From positions 3,269,330 through 3,333,329 of the forward strand of contig JAJEKV010000056.1 in assembly GCA_021234155.1 (NCBI GenBank): a stretch of DNA of 64,000 nucleotides, given 5' to 3'. The notes under the pieces are model-generated. The model did no database searches, was not told the origin of the DNA, and saw nothing but the letters and a program-made list of their open reading frames with translations. A program made the position numbers and the translations under genes. This stretch comes from Isoetes taiwanensis. Lineage: Eukaryota; Streptophyta; Lycopodiopsida; Isoetales; Isoetaceae. Position 1 is the first letter of the stretch. Each line of letters opens with the position of its first letter. Positions 54,474 through 64,000 of this stretch are shown one piece after another.

Positions 54474-54578
54474 ACCTCTGCTTTCAGATAGTCGAGTTGT
54501 GTAAATCTTGTAAAGAAACGTGAAGAAATGTACTATATTTTGTAATGAATATACTTGTACATTGAGTTTTCGCTGGCT

Positions 54579-55571
54579 TTCTCGACTCGCGAGTCGACAA
54601 AGGCATGCTTGTCCTATTGATGAAACCATTTGTATGTTTATTTGTGTGACTGGATGCAGCCATATTCTATAATGATAATGGTTGTACATTGGGTTTCCAG
54701 GGCCTTTCTCGACTCGCGGTCTCATTCACGAGACCATTTGTATGCTTCCGTGTGTGATTGGATGCAACCATATTCTAATGAAAATGGTTGTACTTTGACT
54801 TTTCCGGGCTACTTGTCACGTGATTGGATGCAGTTATATGGAATGAATGTTCTCCATTGTATTTTGAATTCACCATTCTTTTCTTCGTTTTGACTAATGG
54901 CACCGTGATTGTTAATCATGGACTCTCCTTGCTCCAGGAGGTTCAGGCACAGATTCCGCACTAGCACAGATCCCGTTCAGGCATCACAGAGACCGCTCCA
55001 GGCGGCACAGATCCCGCTCAAGGCGGCAGAGATACCGTTCAGGCACAGATCCTGCTCACGCTACACTCTTACCCGGCCTTTCGGATAAGGTTGCTCGTGA
55101 ATGCAGACGCTATGCAGACGCTCGGGATGATGAAGGGGGGAAGAAATTTGAGACAGTCCAGAAAGCTCAATGCATCTTGCAAGCATTGCATAACATCCAC
55201 GGAGGTTGGGGAAGGAGCATATTCGACGAAAAGCTGCGGGAGGATAGTGGAGAAGTCAGGTGGACAGGTCAGCCGGTGGCTCCCGAGGCACCTCCTCGTG
55301 AGGCATTCCACACTCTTCAGGTTGCAACCAAAGCTTACAGACGGCATGAAGAAGCCCCGCAAGTTAATCCCCTAAGGTGGACCACCTACCACGATGATGT
55401 AACTGTAGTGACAGCAAGACCGCCATGGTCTCGGCGTCCGATGTAAAATACATTGTACCTATTCAATTTATTAATAAAAATTCTTTTTTAACTAGAACTT
55501 TGCTTTCAATCTGTAATGAATTTCCTTTGTTTGAGTTGTATTTTTCTTGTTCTCGACTCGCTAGCCGAGAA
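54579..55571. repeat. Palindrome cluster 3 and short tandem repeats
   Basis: Palindrome copies at 54579, 54706 (damaged) and 55550. Around 54625-54850 GATTGGATGCA.CCATATTCTA recurs three times. At 54937-55045 CAGGCACAGATCCCGCTCA-like units recur about five times. Confidence 0.75.
54940..55446 (+). CDS. Hypothetical ORF, possibly a 3' exon
   Basis: A frame open from about 54950 to the stop at 55446 starts with Arg/Ser-rich repeats, then LSDKVARECRRYADARDDEG, FETVQKAQCILQALHNIHGG, WTGQPVAPEAPPREAFHTLQ. Two other frames are also open, but this one has the most natural composition. AATAAAAATTC follows at 55472. No family recognised. Confidence 0.4.
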   Translation, partial: GSGTDSALAQIPFRHHRDRSRRHRSRSRRQRYRSGTDPAHATLLPGLSDKVARECRRYADARDDEGGKKFETVQKAQCILQALHNIHGGWGRSIFDEKLREDSGEVRWTGQPVAPEAPPREAFHTLQVATKAYRRHEEAPQVNPLRWTTYHDDVTVVTARPPWSRRPM

Positions 55572-56429
55572 AACTGGGAGAAAGCTCGAACCCACACTAA
55601 GAGACAAATATTCGAATTATGGACAGTTTTCGAGTCGGAGTAATTTTTCCATCTCCTTTTTGTGTAAAATAACAGGGTTCCGAAAAAAAGTGGGAATGGA
55701 AGGAGACCCACTTTAATTAAATACGACTTGAACATGTTTTTGGTCTTCAAAGTGGAAGTATGCCTTCTATGGTATACTCGATGATATAACTTATTTCTCT
55801 GAATATCAAACCAATCTTGCCTTCAAAAAAATAAAAAAGTGTCTGAACTCTTTAATAGATCTGAAAACATAATTGGAGACTAGCAAGAGCAGGAGTCAAT
55901 GTGTTAAAAAGAAACCAAGTTCTGCCAATCTTCGGGCTATATCTGAAAATGAAAATCTAGCATTGTTCATTAGGAATATAAGCAAAACAGGAGAGGAGTC
56001 TGAAAATGTCTTAAGGACAAAATATAAGCAAAGGAAGGTTACCAGAGAAGGAGAAGAAACTACAGAGATCTCATAAACTAGTAAGAAAACAAAGAATGAC
56101 AAAGATAACTTTTATTATTGCCATGAGGCAGGTCATTTCAAAATGACTGATCTAAATTGAATTCAGACTTTAGTTGTTATTATAGTGGAGGTAAAGTTTA
56201 TGTTGCAGCCAAGTGTTCAAGCCTAAAAGACTATGTGGGAGGTAGGGGTAGAGGAAGAGAGGGTAAAGGAGGAAAAAATGCAGGTTAGAGGGTCGAGTGG
56301 TAGGAGATCTGGAATTCACATTGCTCGATAACACGAGGAAGGAGAAAAACGTGAAGAAGAAGATGACAATGAGGTAGAAATTAGTTTCTCCATCATTGAA
56401 AAACTTTTGAAAGCTAATAACACTGCTAA

Positions 56430-56720
56430 TGCTCGTGTAATTGATAGTGGAGTTGGGAGATTAGTAGTGCAATCTACTAATCTCTTCAAGAACACTACTC
56501 ATGCAAGCTCATAAAAGATCCAAGTTGGAAGTGGAGAGCTACTGCCTATTGAAGGAAGGGGGCTGTTACAACTGATAGAATTGGATGGAAAAATTATAGA
56601 CATTGAGAGTACCTTGTGCGTTTCTAGCATAGTAAAATTTTTAATTTTGGTAAGTCAGCTTGTTGATTTGGGATACAGAGCCAGTTTTGTCTCAAGAGGA
56701 CAAGTTCCTTTGTGAAAGGT
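56430..56720 (+). pseudogene. Copia protease remnant
   Basis: NTANARVIDSGVGRLVVQST has the DSG active site in the place of the copia W.(L)DSGAS box, and IQVGSGELLPIEGRG and IDIESTLCVSSIVKFLILVS match the following copia blocks. Stops interrupt it. Confidence 0.7.
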
Positions 56721-56805
56721 ATATGCTTGGCAAAATCAATAGGTAACCTTTTGAGAAAAAGCAAAACACACAAGGCAAATAAGTGCTAGAACTTGTTTAT
56801 ACAGA

Positions 56806-57490
56806 TTTATGTGGCCGCCTAAATATAGAAAGAGGTATTTTATCACATTAATTGATGATTTTGGTAGAAAATGCAAAAAATTTTGGCTTAAGAAGAAACC
56901 ACAAGCCCTAGCTGCTTTTAGACAGTATGTTACTGAAAGTAAAATGGAAACAAGCCAAAAGGTCAAATACATTAGGTCTAACCATAAAGAAGAGTACCTA
57001 TCTACAAGATTTAAATTGTATTGCATTGCTAGTGGCATAAATAAGCAACTTACTTGTAGGTACAACCCACAATATAATGGTGTTGCTGAGAGGAAGAATA
57101 GGACTTATCATGGATGCTATGAGGTCTATGATCAAGCATAATGGTTTGCCAAAACACCTTTGGGAAGAAGCACGCAAAACATCAATAATGATTCGAAACA
57201 AACTCCCAACTGCAAGTTTAAAAGGTAATGTACCCTTATTGCTTTGGTCAAATTCCAATTCTAGTCTAGATTTCTGCCTGTTCAAAATCTATGGTTGCTT
57301 AGCATATGCACACATGCCCTCAGAGCTTAGATAGAAACTAGACAATAGATTGGCTACTTGGCAGGTTATGATGAAGAGTTCAAAGTATACAGAATATTCA
57401 TACCTCATACATGGCAAATTGTGATCACCAGGGATATTTTTGATGCGAACACATTATACAAAGATAGGCTTATAAAGAAACTAGACTCAA
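56806..57490 (+). pseudogene. Copia integrase remnant
   Basis: YFITLIDDFGRKCKKFWLKK (catalytic Asp region), VKYIRSNHKEEYLSTRF (second Asp replaced by Asn: RSNHKEE for RSDxGxE) and NPQYNGVAERKNRTYH (third catalytic Glu) are copia integrase. After a shift, IKHNGLPKHLWEEARKTSIM and IYGCLAYAHMPSE follow. The core reading is broken near 57130 and 57330. Confidence 0.88.
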
Positions 57491-58439
57491 AATGAAATTC
57501 AACAATTGAAAAGGAAGTCAGATTTGATGTTGATTGGAATCAAATAATGGGGCAGTTGACCATGATACAGACAATGATAGTACAGTTGATATTTCAAATC
57601 AAAATAGTAATCAAATGAACAGTATAGGAGGTACAAATTAAAAGAAGGATAATACGGATTGAAAGGATTCTAGACAATGCCAACTATGCCAGGACAAAAA
57701 TGGGCAAAAATAAAAGACTAGAGCAGCTATGAGCAACCCACCCCTTATGGTACTATACTTTTTGCCCTGATTGGATTGACATAAGTGGCAGGTGGATCCC
57801 ATGGCAATAGACCTGGTTACATTGGATGATGATGAAGATGATTTTGATCCCAATCAGTTTCTTGATCTTGGTATTCACTAAGCAATTTTGGGATGCACTG
57901 TTTTTTTCTAGTACAGGGTTGACCAGAATCCAAAGAGGGGTGACATCTTTGGATGCCCTAAATGCATCATACAATGACCAAATAGTGGTGAAAGGCTTCT
58001 ACCATGGGAACCCTATGCAAATTAGATGAGGGACATGGAGTAAGATGCTGAAATCAATTGACCAAAATATACATGGTGAAACTAAACATCTTCTTTTGCA
58101 CCCTGGACCATTACAGTCGTCGGATTCATCGATCCTAGACCCAGATCGTATGTTGGGGCCTCTGGGCAACTTATAGTCATTTTTAAAGGCGTCTATGATT
58201 TTGAAATATGAAATACGATTTCGCCTAAGGTTTTGAGGGAATATCGAACCTCTATACGGCTTTGCCTAAAAAATAATTCAATGTCCTAATAAGACGACTT
58301 TAACCAATATACCCAGTGATCTAACGTGATTATTTTTGTTTTTTCTTATAACAACCCATTCAATTGTTTTAGGGATATATGGTCAATGGTTTTAGGAATT
58401 GTTATTTTTACATCCATATCAAATCCCCCTGGAACCCCC

Positions 58440-58780
58440 TATTATTTTGCTACATATTCGCACTTTTTTTCCTTTTGCCTTTTCTCTTTGCCTTTCACGG
58501 TGCTCCCCTTTTTTCCATTCTTCTTTCTATTTTTTTCTCAGTTTTTTCACATTTCCCTTTTCTATTTTCCCAGTCCTCGGAAACACAATGGAAAAAAAGG
58601 AAAAAGGGAAGGCAAACACAATGGGAAAAAAGGAAAAAGGGAAAAATAGAAAAGGAAAGACGGGGAAGCAAAAAACAGAAAAAGGAAAAAGATTAATGAA
58701 AAAAATGGAACAGTGGCAAAAGAAAAGATAAATTGAAAAATAAAAAAGGGAAAAGGGGGCAAGGGGGGGAAAAAGGGGAA
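58440..58780. repeat. Polypyrimidine block followed by polypurine block
   Basis: 58460-58570 is almost only C/T (CTTTTGCCTTTTCTCTTTGC). After a short junction 58590-58780 is almost only A/G (AAAAAAGGAAAAAGGGAAGG). The strand composition switches at about 58575. Confidence 0.85.
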
Positions 58781-58782
58781 CA

Positions 58783-59089
58783 GGGTAAAAGCATGCTACG
58801 GTGTACCACTTTTGGAACCCTCAAAAGTACCTACACTGAGTACTTTTAAAACTGGTACTTTTTGTTTTTTCTTTCCATTAAAATCGATCGAAAATTTTTG
58901 AATTGAAGGTAAATAACATGTCAATCTATAGTATTAGAGGATAACAATACTATTAGAGACTACTCTCAAATTTATTATTTATTGCAGCATTTATGCAAGT
59001 TCCCAGTACCCAGTGCTGGGTACTTTTCTGGGTAGTTTCGCACTCCCTAAAAAGTACTTTAGATGGTACACCCTAGCATGCTTTCACCC
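58783..59089. mobile_element. MITE of about 307 bp
   Basis: Left GGGTAAAAGCATGCTACGG and right CTAGCATGCTTTCACCC are inverted, extended by GTGTACCA / TGGTACAC. AACA occurs on both sides. The interior carries TACCCAGTGCTGGGTAC and several AAAGTAC motifs. Located inside the copia region. Confidence 0.75.
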
Positions 59090-59249
59090 AACAGAAAGGC
59101 GAAAGGAAAACAAAACGGAAAAAATAAGGCGAAGTGGGAAATATGGTCGAATGCTCTTGATTGTGTAATTTTATGAACTTGAATTCATTTAAAAATTGCT
59201 CCAGTATACCATTTACAGTTCCCATCAATGCTGGGCTCCATTTCTAGTT

Positions 59250-60320
59250 AGATCTAGAGTTACATTACATGGATGTCGAAATAGCCTTCTTACATGTAAA
59301 GCTGGAGGAAAATATTTTTATGAGGCAAGCCTCTGGATTTGAAACTGGAAGCAACACAGTCTAGAAATTGAACATGGAGTTTATAGCCACAAACATGGTA
59401 CGTTTGGAGGGATAACTTCCTCAGAAAGCAAGGGTTTGAGAAACTTAAGAATGATGGGAATTTGTACAGGTATGACACATGATAATTGCTGCATTATTGC
59501 ACTTTATGTTGGTAACTGCACAATGGCAACAAACAATATTGAATGCATGACTCATTGCAAAAACTTCCAGAAGCAAAATTCAAATGTTTGACTCGAGATA
59601 GCTCAGAAAGTTTTTAGGAATTCAAGTTGAAAGAAACAGGGAGAAGAAGATACTTAGGTTGAAAGAGAGCAGACATACAGATAACATGTTAAGAAGGTTC
59701 AAACTTGAAGGTGTAAGGCATATAAGAGCTTTTGTAGTCCCTAGTCATAGACTAACTGCAGAAGATCCCATAACAGAAGAAGAAAAGGAAAAAGGCAGAT
59801 GTGGAACATATTCCATATGAACTTTAATAGGTTGTCTTTTATACCTAGCCAACAATACTCGGCCTGATATTGTCTATATTGTAAATGTACATAGAAGAAG
59901 AAATCATAACCCTAGCAAAGAGCATTGATTGGCTGGGAAAGGACACAAAACACCATGGAATTACACCATTCTATAGACTTAAAGTTGCAAGCATGTAGTG
60001 ATGCAGACTGAGAAGAGCGATCTCAACTCAAGAAAATCCACTTCAGGTTATGTTTTTAACTTAAAAGGTGGTGCTATTACATGGAGATACAAGAAACAGA
60101 GTGCCATTGTCATGTCATCTGTAGAAGCAAAATATGCTGCATCATCCTTGGTGGCTAAGTAAATAACTTGCTTAAGAAGGTTACTCATTAAATCAAATTG
60201 TTTACAAACAGAGCCAATTAGAATTCTGACAGACAGTCAAAGTTGCATGGCCATAGTAAAACCTCATGAAAGAACCAAGCATATTGAGTTGAATATACAT
60301 TTTATTCAAACTTGTATATT
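59250..60320 (+). pseudogene. Copia reverse transcriptase and RNase H remnants
   Basis: LELHYMDVEIAFLHVKLEEN and IFMRQASGFE are copia RT (MDVK.AFLHG.L). Later GCLLYLANNTRPDIVYIVNV and, in RNase H, SRKSTSGYVFNLKGGAITWR followed by KKQSAIVMSSVEAKYAAS (usually SS.EAEY) are clear. The RT palm with YVDD is largely lost (YVGN in its place). Confidence 0.85.
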
Positions 60321-60389
60321 GTACTCCACATGAGGAACGCTATCTATGGTCTATATTGAAGAATAATTTGCAAATATGCCCATCCAACA

Positions 60390-62050
60390 GCTCTCGATGC
60401 CCGGCCCCGAGTCAATATGCCATCAAGAATTCTAAGTCCATTTTGAAGAAAAAGAAGGCCCGCTTTGTTGTTGAGCATCATACATAAATGTTTAGATTGC
60501 TACTACGTGATCCTCGGGCTTTCTGGCACAAAATCTTGTATCGTCAACATTCTGTTCTTGAACACATTTCTATATAGCGATGGGATGAGCAATTAATCCA
60601 ATTATATGATCATCATGGAGTCCCTCATTCTATGCCACTTTTGTAGGTAGTATTCTACAATTCACAAAGGAGGCAGTTCAAGAAGGACTGTGACCTTTAT
60701 CGAAATTGAAAGTTTCATGATCTCGAGGTTTGCAGTCAAAGTTGCTTAAATTTGAGGGGGTTAAGGCAAACGCGAAAAAAGTTGTTCAAACATGTTCAAA
60801 GTCAATATAACAATCCAAAGTCTATACAACAATCCAAAGCCTGTACATGTGGACCTCTAAGTCATTGAGACCGGGCTTTAATCTGAGGACAATGGTATTA
60901 CAATTACATCTTCATTAGATCTAAAGTGCTTTGCGGCAGAGTGCATGCGTGGGAGGGGCGGGGGGGACTATGTCTTTCAAGTATTATTGCTTTTTTGAGG
61001 TATTATTGAGAAGAAGTTGACAATCTAGACATCATATACTGGTGTATGTACTGTAGAACAAGAAGGCTTTCGCACATGCCATTCTAGAATAGATCATATT
61101 TCCACATTCCTCTGCTTATTAAGCATAGTCAAAGCTTAAAAAATGACCTGTATCTATATATGCTTTATGGGTTTCACTTGTGCCTTTGATACAGTACCTC
61201 GTTTGCTTGGGGTTCTACAAGATCTTCAAAACATAGTTTATAGAATCTATGAAAGGTTGTTTGCTAAATTTCTCTTATTAGATACCCAAATCAATAGCAA
61301 CATTGGAGTACATCGGGGTTGTCCTCTTCCTCCTATACGCTTTGGTTTGTACCTCGATCAGTTGAAATCATGGCTTGATAATCAAGGTGGCAGTGAGGCC
61401 GCATTTTGCACACTATGTCATCAAGCGGCTTATGATGCTAATGATCTTTTGCTTATGGCACATGCAGCTGCTAGTATGCAACAATATTCAAATGCCTTGC
61501 ACACTTTCTACAATAGCACAGGCCTGCGAGTTAACCTCCAAACCAAGCTCTTAGTACTTCACTATTCTCGACATGCCATTCCAACTTTGCACTATGATAG
61601 CCACAAAATTGATGTTGTAACTAGATGCGAGTATCTTGGTGTTGCATTCTGTAAGAATACACTCGGGAACAATACATCAACAAGCATATGACTATAGGTT
61701 AGAGAACACTCCATGCAATGCAAAACTGCTGTTTTCACGCAAAGATTTATGATTGATCACTAAATGCTTACTTATTATACACTTTGGTAGAGCCTATTTT
61801 AAAGTATGCTTCTAGAGTGTGGGGCCTGGTGCTAGTGCTTGGGAGAGCTTCAAACGGGTGAAAAATTCTTTTATCACTTACAACCCCAAAGTGAAAGCTT
61901 TGGTGCCCTATGTTGTTATTCTATAAGAGTTAGATTTCTGGTCTATTTAGCATTATGTCATGATATGGAAGATGATTAGGTAACCTATGGTAAGACTCTA
62001 AACTGCCATACCCAAGATCAGGGAGTCAACACCTTGCTGTGAAAGTGGCT
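60390..62050 (+). mobile_element. LINE-B fragment
   Basis: LLRDPRAFWHKILYRQ followed by W..QLIQLYDHHG (60500-60630) resembles the linker before RT in LINEs. The RT lies at 61143-61691 and its decayed C-terminal part (PILKYASRVWG-like reading) near 61790-61840. It is distinct from LINE-A in sequence. Ends are not defined. Confidence 0.7.
61143..61691 (+). pseudogene. LINE-B reverse transcriptase domain
   Basis: GFTCAFDTVPRLLGVLQDL, INSNIGVHRGCPLPPIRFGL and NALHTFYNSTGLRVNLQTK are RT blocks of LINEs. The catalytic FADD box is changed to YDANDLLLMA, so the enzyme is dead. 182 codons are open. Confidence 0.8.
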
Positions 62051-62512
62051 ATGATCATTGTAAAGTAAGGGAAAAACCTTAAAATACCATTATATTTTGC
62101 TAAAATTGCTAAAATATCCCTAATTTAGGGATATGCTTGATGTAAATAATAATAACATTTTGGTGATGATCCAAGGAATATGTTCTTCAAATGCATTGCA
62201 GATGAGGATGAGGTCTTTCTACAAAGTTAAGATCGGTTGAACCAAAGTTTAAAATCACGTTATGTTACTTTTAATGCACAAAAAATTGTAAGAATTTAGG
62301 AGGGATTTGGGAGACCATAACTTAAGATTTTAGACTCCGATTTAAGTGATCTTTGCTTTAATGGAAAGATCGCATCTTGATTTACAATGTATCTGATGGA
62401 TACATTCCCATTTGGATTATCACCAAAGAAGTTACGATATGAACCCCTCCAAACCAAAAAAAAAAAGAAAAAGAAAAATAAAAACATGGGTGTTGGGACA
62501 ATTTTGGAATAG

Positions 62513-62568
62513 AATAGAATAGAATAGAATAGAATAGAATAGAATAGAATAGAATAGAATAGAATAGA
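62513..62568. repeat. (GAATA)n microsatellite, about 11 units
   Basis: Uninterrupted AATAG units within an AT-rich stretch. Confidence 0.95.
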
Positions 62569-62599
62569 GGTAAGTCCAATTCAATGCATCAGCATGTAG

Positions 62600-64000
62600 T
62601 TAAGTGATGTTTTAATTATTTGAAAAAAAATTAAGTCCAATCGTATATGGCCCCATATAGTAATGGACTCAGTTTTTCTTTTCTTTTTTTGTCCAACAAG
62701 TAAGCAACGCTTAGGAGTTACATGTTTTAGTTAGGATGGATTGTGACACTATAAGGGCCAAACCCTCCTACTAGGCACCGTATACATATGTATCTCTTTA
62801 AAAGGTAAAGCATGTTGAATGTCATAAATCATTATGGGTAGAGGGCCAGAACGGATATTAACAGAATTAAGACAGACGTTGCCATGACATCTTGCAAGCA
62901 TGGCATCTGGTAGGCTGGGCACCATGTTTCAGACTATGGATTACTTTGAGTAGGATATCTAGGAGGATATTTTTCTCAGCGCTAGATAGGTGCCACAGAC
63001 AGATCCAATGGGGTGTCCAAAATACAACTTCCATAGGTAGATACACGCAACAACTTCAAGCTCTACAATGCTTCAAAGAAGAATAATGCTACAAAAAATA
63101 TTGCCATGGTTTTCAAACTTCAAAAATCATATGGAAATCTCCTCTAATTAGAATTTTGCACTGCAAGAACTAGAAAAGACAGTAAGTTTGCAAGATAAAG
63201 GCCTTCATGTCAATGCACAATAACAGTTACACCTTTGCTTGCAGCAGTTGGAAACACAAAAAGTGAAGCTCCATGAGCTAAACTCTAACCTTCAGACATG
63301 GTGAATAATATTGTTCTTCCAGCCAGCTATCCGTGCAAATGTCCTTCTATGGAGGAGCAAAAATTGTGGAACACCTATGTGGAGAAATGCAAGGCGTATT
63401 GCTCAATGGAAAGAGTTGTATTATGCACTCTTTTATACACAAAACAAGATTGCGTATTAAACGGGAGCAAATCATCGAAACGAGAGCAAAAGGAATATTC
63501 CTTAAAGATTGCCTTTTTTTTTTTTTTACAAAAAGGGGGTAAAATGAGGTTTAAAAAAAAAGTTGCATAAAATTCAATTTTGACCCCCCCCCAAGGTGGA
63601 CTGACCTTTTTTCCAGTTGGGTGGGGTACTAAATTCAAACCCTGGTGCATATACCAAAGGTTAAATCATGTCAGAAGCTTATGACACATACATAAGATAT
63701 GTATTAAATAGGATTGACAAAGTGCCTTTGTAAATGAAAAACAACATGTTAAATAGACACCTCAGCTATTCATTAATGCAATACTCCAAGAACATACTTT
63801 TTCATATCATGACAATTTCCACCTTTATCACTTTACAACTATTGTTTGGACATAAAAAGGTCAACAACAATTTCCATATATAAACACGTCACCACATTGC
63901 GTGTCCAAAATTTGAAGGTCTTTCTTAATGTTTGCATTAGAATTGATTGTCCTCCCTCTTGCTTCCATGCATAGGATTGCAGCAAACATCTTTTTATATC
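62600..64000. other. AT-rich intergenic end of the window
   Basis: Homopolymer runs (T at 63512-63525, C at 63584-63592) and small ORFs without family resemblance. No gene, RNA or repeat array recognised. Confidence 0.5.

Larger units (their letters stand above)
55860..60320 (+). mobile_element. Ty1/copia element, decayed, without recognised LTRs
   Basis: Pieces in order: zinc-knuckle remnant YYCHEAGHFKMTD (56115), protease remnant (56430-56700), integrase (56806-57490), RT start (59250-59345), RT end and RNase H (59480-60310). All are on the plus strand and full of stops. The part between 58030 and 59180 is foreign or unrecognised DNA including a MITE. Confidence 0.85.

Noticed and set aside
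58326-58696. Three overlapping Phe/Lys-rich ORFs
   Set aside because: Produced by the polypyrimidine/polypurine block; composition explains them.
62892-63570. Small ORFs near the right end
   Set aside because: Short, low complexity or overlapping homopolymers; no family resemblance.

Overview
The window is nuclear DNA from a land plant with a large, repeat-filled genome. The evidence is an intron-split mitochondrial-carrier gene with GT-AG introns at the left edge, followed by about 60 kb dominated by plant-type LTR retrotransposons (chromoviruses, Tat-like Ty3 elements, a Ty1/copia element), two LINEs, MITEs and minisatellites. The lineage cannot be fixed from the sequence. A seed-free plant or gymnosperm would fit, but that is a guess.

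Layout. 1-2220 holds the 3' part of a Brittle-1/adenine-nucleotide-type carrier gene. 2221-4300 is intergenic with a small tandem array. 4380-27720 is a LINE split by a nest of LTR elements: element I (chromovirus, 7263-26792) contains a 548-bp hairpin MITE in its 5' LTR and, in its 3' LTR, element II (Tat-like, 10954-26320). Element II contains element III (Tat-like, minus strand, 12470-22398) with a perfect CCAAT target duplication. 28010-30876 (minus) is a broken transposase-like gene (DUF8039-like and DUF7869-like parts). 31121-44478 is element IV, a chromovirus with 1665-bp LTRs and a perfect GTGGG duplication. 44479-47800 holds microsatellites and MITEs. 47800-55600 holds a gene-like unit with a ParB/DGQHR-like motif, surrounded by and containing at least 21 copies of a palindrome. 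55860-60320 is a decayed copia element with a MITE. 60390-62050 is a second LINE. The rest is featureless.

The most interesting object is element IV. Between its 5' LTR and gag it carries two extra transcription-unit-like cassettes, each made of a pair of about 65-70 bp imperfect palindromes, a TATAAATA box and an ORF. The first ORF ends in a clear, uninterrupted histone H3 fold (34389-34715, roughly half identical to canonical H3 by eye, with several residues reminding of CENH3). The second is unrecognised. The same element has a chromodomain at the end of its integrase, so it would encode both a chromatin reader and an H3-like protein. I know of no described LTR retrotransposon with this combination.

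Other points of note are an RNase H-like domain placed before RT in element II, a 616-residue extra ORF after integrase in element III, and a 60-bp periodic palindrome array inside an intron of the ParB-like gene. Many ORFs, especially at 28-31, 33-41 and 50-54 kb, are broken by single-base shifts. Decay and consensus error cannot be separated here.
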